A stretch of DNA of 64,000 nt from JBDTSW01 sp051004675 (lineage in GTDB: Bacteria > Actinomycetota > Thermoleophilia > Solirubrobacterales > 70-9). Below are positions 1-8,509 of this stretch, one piece after another. Every line of letters begins with the position of its first letter. Positions within the stretch are counted from its first letter, which is position 1. A program made the position numbers and the translations under genes. The notes under the pieces are model-generated. The model did not search any database. It was not told the DNA's origin and saw nothing but the letters and a program-made list of their open reading frames with translations. The stretch spans positions 1 through 64,000 of the forward strand of contig JBPCKC010000012.1 in assembly GCA_051004675.1 (NCBI GenBank), read 5' to 3'.

Positions 1-71
1 TCGCTGCGGACGTGCGAGAGGGCCCCGGATGCCGCCCCCTCGCGGTCCGTTCGGTCTGCGGCTGAGCGCGG

Positions 72-935
72 CTACTCGGAGAGCAGCTCGTTGGTGCCGT
101 TGATGACCGAGTCCGGCGGCTCGGCGCCGCCGAAGTACTCCGCGTAGAGGTCGGTGATCGTCCCGTCCTCCTTCATCGTGGCGAGCGCGTCGTTCATCGC
201 CTCGCGCAGCGCGTCGTTGTCTGGCGCCACGGCGAATCCGTAGAGCTCGTTCGTCTCGATCTCCTCGGCGATCTCGACGCCGCCGGTGTTCTCCACCGCG
301 TCGACGGCGACCGGCTGGTCGATGACGACCGCGTCGACCTGACCCGTGCTGAGAGCGGAGACGGCGTTCGGGCCCTCGGGGAAGCCCCGCACCTCCTCGG
401 CATCGGTCTCGTCGTTGGCGTAGGTCTCGCCCGTCGTGCCGTCCTGGGCGCCGACGATCGCGCCGGCCAGGTCGTCGACGGAGGCGATGTCCGAGTCCTC
501 GGCGACCAGCAGCGCCTGCTGTGCCTCGTAGTACGGATCGGTGAAGTCCACCGTCTCCTCACGCGGCTTCAGGATCGTGGATGCGGCCGCGGCGGTGTCG
601 AACTGCCCGTTCGCGGTGTCGCGGAAGATCGTGCCGAAGCCCGTGTCGGTGTACTCGGCCTCGAGCCCGAGCTGCTCAGCGACCCCGTTCATCACCTCGA
701 TGTCATAACCCGAGATGTCGGGCGGCTTGCCGATCTCGAAGGGAGGGAATGGGGTGTCGGTGCCGACCGTGAGGATGCCCTCCTCGATCAGACCGAGATC
801 CTCGGAGCCTCCGCTTGCGGTGGTGCTGCCGCCGTCGCCGCCGTCTTCCTCATCGTCGCCGCAGCCGGCGACGATCATGCCCGCGGCGAGCGCCGCGATC
901 AGGCCCATGATCAACCAGAGCCGAGAACCTCTCAT
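72..935 (-). CDS. Amino-acid ABC transporter substrate-binding lipoprotein
   Basis: Family 3 periplasmic-type solute-binding protein (SBP_bac_3) that captures an amino acid outside the membrane for an ABC importer. From the ATG at 935 the 287-residue product has a hydrophobic signal segment ending in a lipobox (AGMIVAGC), then an acidic Gly/Ser linker. The binding domain contains the family pattern LTVGTDTPFPPFE and later FDTAAAASTILKPRE. An earlier in-frame start at 1004 would put 23 non-signal residues before the signal peptide; the ATG at 935 has a GAGAGGAAG ribosome site about 8 bases upstream, so I chose it. No permease or ATPase is visible; they may lie beyond the left edge. The gene is divergent from cysM, so cystine is one possible ligand, but that is inference. 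Confidence 0.88.
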   Translation of the reverse strand: MRGSRLWLIMGLIAALAAGMIVAGCGDDEEDGGDGGSTTASGGSEDLGLIEEGILTVGTDTPFPPFEIGKPPDISGYDIEVMNGVAEQLGLEAEYTDTGFGTIFRDTANGQFDTAAAASTILKPREETVDFTDPYYEAQQALLVAEDSDIASVDDLAGAIVGAQDGTTGETYANDETDAEEVRGFPEGPNAVSALSTGQVDAVVIDQPVAVDAVENTGGVEIAEEIETNELYGFAVAPDNDALREAMNDALATMKEDGTITDLYAEYFGGAEPPDSVINGTNELLSE

Positions 936-1137
936 CACGTGTACTTCCTCTCTCTGTCCGCGGGGCCTCACTGCCCCAGTGCACTGAACATATCCTGCTT
1001 GCACCCCGAGTGGGTGGCCTCCCAGCCTATTCCCGGTCGACGAGAGCGAGGAGGAGGTCGGCCGCGAAGTCGGGATCGGCGTCGTCGCGGACCGTGGCTT
1101 CCGCGATCCCCGCCCGGATCCTCTCGCGGAACCTCAC

Positions 1138-1152
1138 TATACTTTCTATAGC
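1138..1152 (+). promoter_or_regulatory. Candidate -10 element of cysM
   Basis: TATACT at 1138-1143 lies 9 bases before the GTG start in an unusually AT-rich patch. Transcription from it would give an almost leaderless message. No convincing -35 is seen. Confidence 0.5.
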
Positions 1153-2124
1153 GTGAGCCCGGACGAGCGCACACTTAACCGGCCCTGCGGCGGACGGTAC
1201 GGCGACATCGTCGAGTCGGTGGGAAACACGCCGCTCGTGGAGCTGCCGACCCTCGCACCGAAGCCCGGCGTGAGGATCTTCGCCAAGCTCGAGGGACAGA
1301 ACCCGACCGGCTCGGTCAAGGACAGGGTTGCGAAGTCGATGATCGAGGCCGCCGAGGCGACGGGCGCGATCGCCCCCGGCCAGGCCGTGCTGGAGCCCAC
1401 GTCTGGCAATACGGGGATCTCGCTGGCGATGATCTGCCGGCGCAAGGGCTACCCGCTGAAGGTCGTGATGCCCGACAACGTGACCGAGGAACGTAGCCAG
1501 CTGCTGCGCATGTACGGCGCGGAGATCGTGTACTCGGAGGGCGCGAAGGGCTCCAACGGGGCCGTCGAGCTGGCCCTCGAGATGGCCGAGGCCGACCCGT
1601 CGGTGTACATGCCCTACCAGTACGGGAACGAGGCGAACCCGCGGGCCCACTACGACGGCACCGCCCCCGAGATCCTCGAGGAGCTGGACGAGGTCAGCGC
1701 ATTCGTCGCGGGGCTCGGCACGGGGGGGACCCTGATGGGCGTCGGCAGGCGCTTCAAGGAGAACGACCCCGACACGAAGATCGTCGCGGCCGAGCCGATG
1801 CAGGGCGAGCTCGTCCAAGGCCTGCGCTCGCTGGACGAGGGCTTCATCCCGCCGATCATCGACCTCGACCTGCTCGACCGAAAGATCATGGTCTCCAACC
1901 GCGACGCGATCGTCTGGACGCAGCGGCTGCTCAAGGAGGAGGGGCTCTTCGCCGGCGTCTCGGCCGGCGCGATCGCGGCGGTCTGCGTTCGCATCGCCGG
2001 TGAGCTGGACGAAGGCAACGTCGTGTTCGTCGTCCCCGACGACGGCTGGAAGTACCTGTCCTCCGGCGTCTACACGAAGTCCGTCGACGAGCTCGAGGGC
2101 GTGGACTCGACGGTCTGGTGGTAG
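1153..2124 (+). CDS. cysM: Cysteine synthase, CysM type (O-phosphoserine sulfhydrylase-like)
   Basis: PLP-dependent beta-replacement enzyme that makes cysteine from an activated serine. The PLP lysine is K56 in NPTGSVKDR; the TSGNTG phosphate loop and a GLGTGGT glycine loop are present. At 323 residues it closely matches the size and sequence layout of Mycobacterium tuberculosis CysM, which uses O-phosphoserine and the thiocarboxylated carrier CysO rather than sulfide. The short C-terminal tail ending in Trp-Trp resembles the mycobacterial tail that folds into the active site. The next gene, mec, is the partner protease of that pathway, which supports the CysM assignment over CysK. No cysO (MoaD/ThiS-like) gene is in the window. 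The start is GTG. Confidence 0.9.
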   Translation: MSPDERTLNRPCGGRYGDIVESVGNTPLVELPTLAPKPGVRIFAKLEGQNPTGSVKDRVAKSMIEAAEATGAIAPGQAVLEPTSGNTGISLAMICRRKGYPLKVVMPDNVTEERSQLLRMYGAEIVYSEGAKGSNGAVELALEMAEADPSVYMPYQYGNEANPRAHYDGTAPEILEELDEVSAFVAGLGTGGTLMGVGRRFKENDPDTKIVAAEPMQGELVQGLRSLDEGFIPPIIDLDLLDRKIMVSNRDAIVWTQRLLKEEGLFAGVSAGAIAAVCVRIAGELDEGNVVFVVPDDGWKYLSSGVYTKSVDELEGVDSTVWW

Positions 2125-2198
2125 CGCTTCCGACGCGGTGAGCACCGGGTTCTCCGCGAAGAAGAACCACACGCAGAGTGAGACATGGCGGCTCCCAC

Positions 2199-2210
2199 TA
2201 GCCTCGGTGC
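2199..2210 (+). promoter_or_regulatory. Candidate leaderless -10 of mec
   Basis: TAGCCT at 2199-2204 followed by exactly six bases and then the ATG. This is the spacing that recurs across the window, and it suggests mec can be transcribed separately from cysM. Confidence 0.45.
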
Positions 2211-2609
2211 ATGCGCCTCGCGCCCGAGCTCATCGACGAGATCGTCGCCCATGCGCGCGAGACGGCCCCCGAGGAGTGCTGCGGCGTCGTCACCGGCCGC
2301 GACGGCGAGGCGTTGGCGGTTGAGCGCGCCGAGAACGAGTTCGCGCATCGCATGCGCTACCGGATCTCGGCCGACGAGATGTTCCGGATCTACAAGCTGG
2401 CGGACGGGCGCGGCGAGGAGATGCTCGCCTTCTACCACTCGCACCCGCGCAGCGAGGCGTACCCCTCGCAGACGGACATCAACGAGGCGAGTGGCCTACC
2501 CGAGAGCGTGCATCTGATCTGCTCCCTCGCCGATCCCGATGCCCCCTCGGTCAGGGCGTTCGAGATCCGGGCCAACGAGGTGCAGGAGGTCCCGCTCGAT
2601 GGTGGATGA
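2211..2609 (+). CDS. mec: JAMM/MPN+ metalloprotease, CysO-cysteine peptidase
   Basis: 132-residue Mov34/MPN/PAD-1 family zinc protease. The JAMM motif is complete: a glutamate in the EECCG stretch near residue 22, then H76-x-H78-P and S86-x-x-D89. In M. tuberculosis the homologue Mec cleaves newly made cysteine off the CysO carrier, completing the cysM pathway; adjacency to cysM here supports the same role. In mycobacteria cysO sits between mec and cysM, whereas here it is absent. The gene follows cysM after about 86 bases and overlaps the next gene by 11 bases. Confidence 0.85.
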   Translation: MRLAPELIDEIVAHARETAPEECCGVVTGRDGEALAVERAENEFAHRMRYRISADEMFRIYKLADGRGEEMLAFYHSHPRSEAYPSQTDINEASGLPESVHLICSLADPDAPSVRAFEIRANEVQEVPLDGG

Positions 2610-3102
2610 GCCGCAGCCGCTGGCCTGCCCGACCTGCGCTCGCCGCTTCGACCTGGAGGAGCGTTTCTGCCCCGACGACGGGATGCCGCTCGTCTACGTC
2701 GGCCGTGGCGGGGAGGAGCCGATCACCGCGGCCCACGAACGCGCCCGCAGGATCAAGCCCCAGTACACGCAGGGCGAGCTCGTCAGGGTGGCCGGCGGGC
2801 GAAACCTCGCCGAGGCCGAGCTGGTCCAGGGGATCCTGCTCGACCAGGGGATCCCGAGCATCCAGCGCCGGACCCGAGGCTTCGACGTCCCCGACTTTCT
2901 CGCGGCGGGTCCACGCGACATCCTGGTCCCGCAGGCCGGCGCCCAGGAGGCCCTCGCGCTGCTCGGCGACGCCGACCTGGCTCCGCAGCTTCCCGAGCCC
3001 GGCTCGGAGGAGGGCAGGGCGCTTCGCCTGGCGGTGGGGATGGCGATCGCGCTGGCCGTGGCGGCCCTGATCGTCTGGGGCCTGCTGGCCGTCTCCGGGT
3101 AG
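2599..3102 (+). CDS. Zinc-ribbon, DUF2007-like, single-pass membrane protein
   Basis: 167 residues. The N-terminus has a zinc-ribbon pattern (CPTC followed by a second Cys after FDLEERF). The middle (about residues 55-115) resembles DUF2007, a small domain proposed to be a signal-transducing module, with the typical 'AEAELVQGILLDQGIPS' region. The C-terminus is one hydrophobic helix followed by a very short tail, so the protein is probably tail-anchored with its bulk in the cytoplasm. The ATG at 2599 overlaps the end of mec, and AGGAGG at 2584-2589 sits 9 bases upstream, giving a clear ribosome site and a translationally coupled operon with mec. Function is unknown; a role in cysteine metabolism is only guilt by association. 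Confidence 0.7.
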   Translation: MVDEPQPLACPTCARRFDLEERFCPDDGMPLVYVGRGGEEPITAAHERARRIKPQYTQGELVRVAGGRNLAEAELVQGILLDQGIPSIQRRTRGFDVPDFLAAGPRDILVPQAGAQEALALLGDADLAPQLPEPGSEEGRALRLAVGMAIALAVAALIVWGLLAVSG

Positions 3103-3105
3103 CCC

Positions 3106-3900
3106 TCAGAGCGAGGGCAGCTCGGGTGGGGTGAGCATCCCCTCGCTCGAGCGGGTGCGCGGCAGCTCGTCGCGGAGGTACCGGCGCCACTCCTCCTCGA
3201 CGTCGGCGAGGGGGGCGTCGAAGGCGAGCTCGAGGCTGCCGCGCGCGCCCCCGCGGTGCAGGCGCGAGGCGAGCACCTGGCAGGCGTCGCGCCCACGCTC
3301 CCGCTCGAGGAGCTCGAAGACGGTGCCGCCGAGGATGATCGCGTCGCGTGCCGACGGGGGGCAGCTGGGCGTACTGCCCTGGCGCATCCGGGTATTGGCC
3401 GCCGCACGGAACAGCGGGACGTGGCCGGCGAAGTACTGGGAGGCGCCCTCGGCCAGCCACGCCCACCGCAGGTAGCGCCAAAAGCCGGTGGGGCCCCAGG
3501 GGGGCGGGAGCTTGCTGTTGTTGGCGGCGACCACGATCTGGGCGTAGAGGCGCTCAGCCGTGCCGAGCAGCGCGTCGCGGGAGTCGTTCCCGGCGGAGCG
3601 TCGCTCGAGGTAGTCGTCGTTGAGCACGTGAAGCTCGGTGGCCATGGCCCAGCCGGCGAGGTACCGGCGGCTCGCCGGAGCGGCCGCGAGCCGCGCCGCC
3701 GGCAGGAAGGGATGGGCCGCGGCGAGCCAGCCGGGGGTGGGGTGGACGACGACGGTGACGTCCCCCGGGGCCTCGGCGAAGCTCTCCTCGAGGCGAAGCC
3801 TCAGGTCCTCGAGGGCGTCGAGGGTGCGCTTGGCGTCCTCGGTGTCGTCGCTGTCGTGCCGGGCGATGAACGACAGGGATTCGGTCTCGACCCAGGCCAC
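3106..3900 (-). CDS. Peptidase-MA-like protein lacking the HExxH motif
   Basis: 264 residues, start GTG. The region around residues 145-165 (WLAEGASQYFAGH) resembles the third glutamate motif of gluzincin 'peptidase MA-like' proteins. However, where HExxH would be expected I find only ELHVLNDDYLERR, so the zinc site looks lost. There is no signal peptide, so it is probably cytoplasmic. The C-terminus ends at 3106, three bases from the stop of the opposing DUF2007 gene, so the two are tightly convergent. It is best read as a catalytically dead or divergent member of the fold; the assignment to the fold is by pattern only. Confidence 0.55.
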   Translation of the reverse strand: MAWVETESLSFIARHDSDDTEDAKRTLDALEDLRLRLEESFAEAPGDVTVVVHPTPGWLAAAHPFLPAARLAAAPASRRYLAGWAMATELHVLNDDYLERRSAGNDSRDALLGTAERLYAQIVVAANNSKLPPPWGPTGFWRYLRWAWLAEGASQYFAGHVPLFRAAANTRMRQGSTPSCPPSARDAIILGGTVFELLERERGRDACQVLASRLHRGGARGSLELAFDAPLADVEEEWRRYLRDELPRTRSSEGMLTPPELPSL

Positions 3901-3912
3901 GGGTCGAGACTA
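3901..3912 (-). promoter_or_regulatory. Candidate leaderless -10 of the peptidase-MA-like gene
   Basis: On the minus strand TAGTCT (complement of 3907-3912) is followed by six bases and the GTG start at 3900. Confidence 0.45.
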
Positions 3913-3921
3913 CTCAGTGCC

Positions 3922-6774
3922 TCATCGGCCGTCGGTGTACTGGACCGCCTGCTGGAACGTGGGCCGGTTGATCCAGTGGAACTTGGGCACGGCGGCCACG
4001 GTGAGGTCGACCGAGTCCACCGCGTCGCCGCACATCTGCGGCGAGGCCGCGGTGCCGTTGAAGAACGTGCAGCCGTCCGTGCCGTACACCTCGTCGAAGC
4101 TCTTGGCGGCGGCCTGCTCGAGCGTCTCGCGCAGCAGGGTGCGGCAGGCCGAGCGCGAGCCCTCCCCGCAGTACGTGCGGGAGTAGGCACCGCGGACCGG
4201 CTCGCCGAGGGCCGAGCGCAGGTCCTTCTCCGCGAAGCCGTAGACGACGCCCTGGAAGGCGGAGCCCTGGGCGCGGGGGGCGTCGTGGATCGCCCCGCCG
4301 CTTCCGATGAAGGTGCCGTGGAGCTCCCCGAGGGACGGCTTGAACTGTGCCTCGATCCACAGGGGCCACCAGGCGTCCATGGTCTTCACGGCCTCCGCGT
4401 GGTCGTAGGCGCCGCTGTCGTCCATGTCGCGCCGGTGCGCGCCCGCCGCGACCCAGTCGCGCATGAGGTCGGCCGCGGCCGCCTGCTCGGGGTCGGACGG
4501 GTTGCCGATCAGCTTGAGGGCCCAGGGGACGACGTGGCTGCCCCGCAGGTCGACGGTCCCCGCGTCCTCCATGGCGTTGATCAGCTCGACCAGGCTCATC
4601 TTGCCGCCGCTGCGGATCTCCTGCTTGATCCGGTCATCGAGCATGTCCACTCGGTAGACGGACGTGTAGTCGCGGATCCCGTCGCCCCGGTAGCCACGCG
4701 CCTGCTTGTTGTTCCAGCTCGAGAGGAAGCGCTGGTCGATCACCTGCGGGCGCCGCTCTATGGGCTCGCGCTTGAACGTCGCCAGCTCGGGATCCCACTC
4801 GCGCCACATGTACTTGGGCTTGCCGCGCACCGGGAAGTCGGGTGAGGTGGTGCTTGGCCGCTTGGGATTGGCGCCCGAGTTGACGTAGGCGATCTCCTCG
4901 TCGTCAGCGTAGAACCAGTTGAAGGTGAGGTCGTTCTTGAACGCGTGCTCGATGAAGTCGTCCGCGCTCTGGGTCATCTCGGGGCTGTTCCAGGCGGCGA
5001 AGGCGCCGGCCGAGTCCACCTCGTGGAAGTACGTTGCCCGGAGCTTGGTGTAGGCGACGTCCTTGCCGCGGATCGTGCCGAGGTGCGTGATCAGCCCGGC
5101 GTTGGTCCGGAAGGCCTGGAGCGTCTCGGATCCGGGAGGGGTCATGTCGGCCGCGTTGGGCGTCCACGAGTTCTCCTGCTTGATCACCTCGATCGCCACG
5201 CACTCCCCGTTCCAGCGGTAGCCCGAGTAACCGATCGCCTCATCGCCGCCGGGCTCGCACAGCCGGAGGGAGTACGTGTCGGTGATGTCGTTGCCCGCCG
5301 AGGTTGCGCTGAACGAGTAGTCCTGCCCGCGGCCGAGCTGGACGTAGAGGTTGGTGCCCACAAACGAGACGCCGCGGGCGTCGATCCCCGGCCCCTCGGG
5401 CCCGGACGGCGCGTGCGCGTCCTGCTCCATCAGGAGTTGGGGCGCGAAGTAGCTCGTCTGAGGCCCGAAGACGGCCGTGGGGTGGCCCCCCTCGGACTCG
5501 CGGGCGGATACCAGGAGCGCGTTCGAGGCCGCGCCGTCGGCCTCGCGCAATGCCTTGAGGATGTCGCCGAAAACCGGGGCCTGGACGGTGCCGGACTCGC
5601 CGTCCGCCGTGCGGACTCGCATCTTGCCGCTTCCGGGCTCGGACGCGACCTTGCGCGCTCCGCCCTCGACGACCGGCACGGAGGAGACCGAGCCGGGATC
5701 GGGCATCGCGAGGCCCCTCGTCTTGCCGGGCGCCGGGGGCTGGCGGTAGGGGAAGCGGCCGCGGTGGACGGTGCGCGGCGCCTCGGGATCGTCGGCGGAA
5801 CGGAAGTCCTTCCAGATCATCTTGCCGTCGCGATTGCCGAAGACCTGCTGCGAGCGCTGGAGCGAGGTCGCGGCGCCTACTTCCCCGCCGCCGCCCTTGC
5901 CGAAGATCCCGGCCACGAGCGCCCCGGTGGCGATCACGTCGGTGACCTTCCACGGCTCCGGGCCGGCGGGGTGCCCAAGCGCCGGGTACACGACGTCCAG
6001 CTCGCTGAGCGGGTCCGCCCTGGCCTCGCCGATGTATTGGTTCATGCCGGCGGTGTATGCAGTTACATCGTTTTGGACCAGGGTGCCGAGGCCGTCGTAC
6101 TCCTCGTCGTAGAGCTCGTCCGCCCGGTCGAACTGCAGCTGGAACTCGTCGTCGCCCATGTAGGGGGCGTTCGAGAACGTGTCGTGGTCCTGTCCCGTGT
6201 TGGCCCCGCCGGCGAACTCCGACAGGGCGGAGCGACCGGTGTTCCGCAGCGCGTCCGCGAGCACCATCCTGTCCTCCCCGGTGACGTAGCCCAGCCCGAA
6301 CATCAGGCCCTCGCGCCCGTCGCCGTAGACGTGGGGGATACCGAACTGGTCGCGCACCACCGTGAAGTCGTCGCACTCCTCCGTCACGGAGACGGGGGCG
6401 GTGGCGGCGGGCGGGATCGCGCAGTTCGCCCCGTAGGTGGACTCGACGTTCCCGGGCTCGACCCCGAAGCTCGCGTCCTTGAAGAAGTCGAGGATGTCTG
6501 CCTCGGCGAGGTTGGGCGCGGTGTAGACCAGGTCGCCGTACATGGCCTGCTGGTCGGCCTGGTGGGCCGGGCGGGTGCCGTTCAGCCCGAATTCAAGGGC
6601 CTCGGCCGCGTTCATGCCGCCGTTTTGACCAGGGGGGACGATGTTGTACGAATTGCCCTCCGCGTAGTCGTCCTGCTGGTAGGCGCCGGCCGGCGGCGGG
6701 ACCGCATGGGCGGTGGCGGGCGCAAGCGCGAGCAGCGCGCCCACCGTGAGCATTGCAACCGGTCGTCTCTGCAT
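3922..6774 (-). CDS. Secreted penicillin acylase family hydrolase
   Basis: 950-residue N-terminal-nucleophile hydrolase of the penicillin acylase family (penicillin G acylase, acyl-homoserine-lactone acylase, aculeacin acylase). A Sec signal peptide with an AHA cleavage site precedes about 390 residues of alpha-chain sequence (DQFGIPHVYGD; GYVTGEDRM). The alpha/beta junction shows GAASNALLVS, so Ser417 is the likely new N-terminal nucleophile after self-cleavage. The family hydrolyses amide bonds of acylated small molecules, but the substrate cannot be told from sequence. The chain is longer than typical 750-850-residue members, partly through an N-terminal stretch before the usual start of the alpha chain. 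It is probably exported and active outside the cell. It could take part in quorum quenching or antibiotic/lipopeptide hydrolysis; both are speculative. Confidence 0.85.
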   Translation of the reverse strand: MQRRPVAMLTVGALLALAPATAHAVPPPAGAYQQDDYAEGNSYNIVPPGQNGGMNAAEALEFGLNGTRPAHQADQQAMYGDLVYTAPNLAEADILDFFKDASFGVEPGNVESTYGANCAIPPAATAPVSVTEECDDFTVVRDQFGIPHVYGDGREGLMFGLGYVTGEDRMVLADALRNTGRSALSEFAGGANTGQDHDTFSNAPYMGDDEFQLQFDRADELYDEEYDGLGTLVQNDVTAYTAGMNQYIGEARADPLSELDVVYPALGHPAGPEPWKVTDVIATGALVAGIFGKGGGGEVGAATSLQRSQQVFGNRDGKMIWKDFRSADDPEAPRTVHRGRFPYRQPPAPGKTRGLAMPDPGSVSSVPVVEGGARKVASEPGSGKMRVRTADGESGTVQAPVFGDILKALREADGAASNALLVSARESEGGHPTAVFGPQTSYFAPQLLMEQDAHAPSGPEGPGIDARGVSFVGTNLYVQLGRGQDYSFSATSAGNDITDTYSLRLCEPGGDEAIGYSGYRWNGECVAIEVIKQENSWTPNAADMTPPGSETLQAFRTNAGLITHLGTIRGKDVAYTKLRATYFHEVDSAGAFAAWNSPEMTQSADDFIEHAFKNDLTFNWFYADDEEIAYVNSGANPKRPSTTSPDFPVRGKPKYMWREWDPELATFKREPIERRPQVIDQRFLSSWNNKQARGYRGDGIRDYTSVYRVDMLDDRIKQEIRSGGKMSLVELINAMEDAGTVDLRGSHVVPWALKLIGNPSDPEQAAAADLMRDWVAAGAHRRDMDDSGAYDHAEAVKTMDAWWPLWIEAQFKPSLGELHGTFIGSGGAIHDAPRAQGSAFQGVVYGFAEKDLRSALGEPVRGAYSRTYCGEGSRSACRTLLRETLEQAAAKSFDEVYGTDGCTFFNGTAASPQMCGDAVDSVDLTVAAVPKFHWINRPTFQQAVQYTDGR

Positions 6775-6787
6775 CGGCGGGGACGAT

Positions 6788-7762
6788 CTAATCAGGGCGA
6801 AGCGCGGCCTGCGCCGGTTTCCCCGACGTGGCCGCGCGCTCGCGCTCGTAATCCAGCTCGGTGCGGACGCCCTGCGCCTCCAGCTTCGACCGGGCCGACT
6901 CGATCGACTCGGTGCCCGCCACCACCCCGGCGAGCGGGGCGATCTCCTCGAGCGGGCCCGTGGGCGAGATGAAGAACGCCAGCGCGCCGACGGGAGTCAG
7001 CTCCACGGTCCGCCGGCCGCCGCGGATCGGCGTGGGCCCGGTCTCCCCGCGAGCGCAGCGGACAAGCTGCATGCTCGCCTCGGTGGTGTTCGCCTCGGCG
7101 GCCGCGGCGACCTCGTCGACCACCTCCGGCGGCGGGCTCCAGGTCCCCACCCACGCGCCGGCCCGCGCCGTGGCCGCGATGCGCTCCAGGACCTCGGCCG
7201 GGGTCAGCTCTCCGTCGCATCCGGCGCCCGTCACCGCCAGCAGGCCGGGGACCGAGGCGTCGCCGGCACCGGCGGCCATGACCGCGTCGCAGAGCGGGCT
7301 CGCGAGCCCCGGCTCGGCCCCGGTGGCGAGGATGTCGCCGCCGACGTCGGCCAGCAGGACGAGATCGCAGCCCAGTTCGGCAGACGCCGCGTCGAGGCCG
7401 GCCGTGACGCCCGCCGCGCCGGCCGTCACGTCTATCAGCAAGGTCTCCTCGGCGAGGTGCCGGGCCATCAGCGCCTCGGAGAGTGGAGCGCCGTCGACGG
7501 TCGTGGTCTCAGGCCCGGCCAGCAGCGCGTGATCGCCGAGCGCGCGCCCGCCGGCGATCTCGGCCATGCCTCGCGGCCCTGGCCTGGGATCCACCACCAT
7601 CCGCTCCCAGGCCACGCCTCCGAGCACGAACGGCGTGCCGAGGGCCTCGCACAGACGCGCGATGGCGAGGGCTCCGACGACGTCGCCGCCGCCCCCGGCC
7701 CCGAGCACCAGGGCCCGGTCGGCGGCCCGAATCGTCCCGTCGAAGGAGTTCGAGGCGCTCAG
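6788..7762 (-). CDS. DUF1152 family protein, probable CTG start
   Basis: Product resembles DUF1152 proteins of unknown function. It has an N-terminal nucleotide-binding-like glycine loop (LGAGGGGDVVGA) and acidic/Gly motifs (LADVGGDILATG) suggestive of a Rossmann-like fold. The start is uncertain. The glycine loop is normally preceded by 15-25 residues, but no ATG, GTG or TTG exists in frame upstream of a GTG at 7708 that would cut directly before the loop. A CTG at 7762 overlaps the TGA of the upstream DUF1802 gene as CTGA, the arrangement also seen at folC and maf, so I chose it. The gene forms a coupled pair with the DUF1802 gene. Confidence 0.65.
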   Translation of the reverse strand: MSASNSFDGTIRAADRALVLGAGGGGDVVGALAIARLCEALGTPFVLGGVAWERMVVDPRPGPRGMAEIAGGRALGDHALLAGPETTTVDGAPLSEALMARHLAEETLLIDVTAGAAGVTAGLDAASAELGCDLVLLADVGGDILATGAEPGLASPLCDAVMAAGAGDASVPGLLAVTGAGCDGELTPAEVLERIAATARAGAWVGTWSPPPEVVDEVAAAAEANTTEASMQLVRCARGETGPTPIRGGRRTVELTPVGALAFFISPTGPLEEIAPLAGVVAGTESIESARSKLEAQGVRTELDYERERAATSGKPAQAALRPD

Positions 7763-8388
7763 GCGGGGACCGGCTCGGCCTCGCCGCAGACCGTGCGGAC
7801 CTCGGCGGCGGCGCGGTCGAATTCCTCGTCGGCCATCACCGGCGTGCCCTCGAAGGGAAGGTCGCGGTCGATCTCGACCCACGAGCGGCACCCGTGGTAC
7901 TCGTCGCGAACGCGAACGGTGACGGGCCGCGGGATCCTGTGGACCCTCAGCAGCAGCACGTGGAGCGGGTGGGTGCGCTTCCAGGCGAGGCGCTTGCGCG
8001 CGTAGTCCTGCGTCCAGACGTGGAAGGGGGACAGCCCCTCGACGATGCGGGGGTCGTCCGTGGTCCAGTGGTCGGCCACCTCGGCCCAGGCCCGGATGCG
8101 GACCCGGTCGGGCTGCGCGATGCCGCCGTCCTGGAGCAGGGCTCGCGGCGGCGGCTCCTCGTCCGGCCAGACGCCCTCCTCGAGTGCGCGCCGCAGCTCG
8201 GGGTGATGCGACTGGCGCACGAGGTCGTTGCGCTGGTGGTCGAAGGTGGGGTAGAGGAAGAACCGCTCGTGCTCGAGCTCGAAGTTCTTGTCGTCCTCGC
8301 GGATGCCGCCCTTGCGCATGGTGATGAGCTGCTCTCCCTCGGACAGCGCGCGCACCGTGACGGCCCACTCTTTGAAGGCAATAGGCAT
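7759..8388 (-). CDS. DUF1802 family protein
   Basis: 209 residues, matching the DUF1802 pattern: begins MPIAFKEWAV, then LRKGGI-like and 'ELEHERFFLYPTFDHQ' segments, and a C-terminal half with 'RPVTVRVRDEYHGCRSWVEI'. Function is unknown in the family. No membrane segment or signal is visible, so it is likely cytoplasmic. The ATG at 8388 is preferred over an upstream in-frame start at 8505 because the extra 39 residues are not family-like and would run into the divergent sigma-factor promoter region. It is co-transcribed with the DUF1152 gene (4-base CTGA overlap) and diverges from the ECF sigma gene. Confidence 0.75.
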   Translation of the reverse strand: MPIAFKEWAVTVRALSEGEQLITMRKGGIREDDKNFELEHERFFLYPTFDHQRNDLVRQSHHPELRRALEEGVWPDEEPPPRALLQDGGIAQPDRVRIRAWAEVADHWTTDDPRIVEGLSPFHVWTQDYARKRLAWKRTHPLHVLLLRVHRIPRPVTVRVRDEYHGCRSWVEIDRDLPFEGTPVMADEEFDRAAAEVRTVCGEAEPVPA

Positions 8389-8509
8389 GTGAGAATCGTT
8401 GCTAGAGGTTGGAAGGGGGTCTTGGGATTCCCGGCTGACGAGCGCTGAAACGGTGGCGCGTCGCCGTAAGGGCGGCAGAGTAGGGGATCGGATCGGAAAG
8501 GTCAAACTT

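Noticed and set aside
1027..1137. 36-codon minus-strand frame starting GTG between the binding protein and cysM genes, with a TetR-like ending (DFAADLLLALVD)
   Set aside because: Too short, no ribosome site, and it overlaps the likely cysM promoter; it may be a decayed regulator end, but I cannot support it as a gene.
3256..4845. 529-residue plus-strand open frame
   Set aside because: It lies antisense to the peptidase-MA-like and penicillin-acylase genes; its composition (Gly/Arg/Val/Leu) is the usual shadow of GC-rich coding DNA, with no recognisable domain.
4945..6972. 675-residue plus-strand open frame antisense to the acylase gene
   Set aside because: Mirror-frame artefact of high GC; the opposite strand has a clear signal peptide and catalytic motif.
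8399..8509. TTG-started N-terminal extension of the ECF sigma factor
   Set aside because: Adds 37 residues that are not sigma-like and occupies the divergent promoter region; GTG 8510 has a proper ribosome site.
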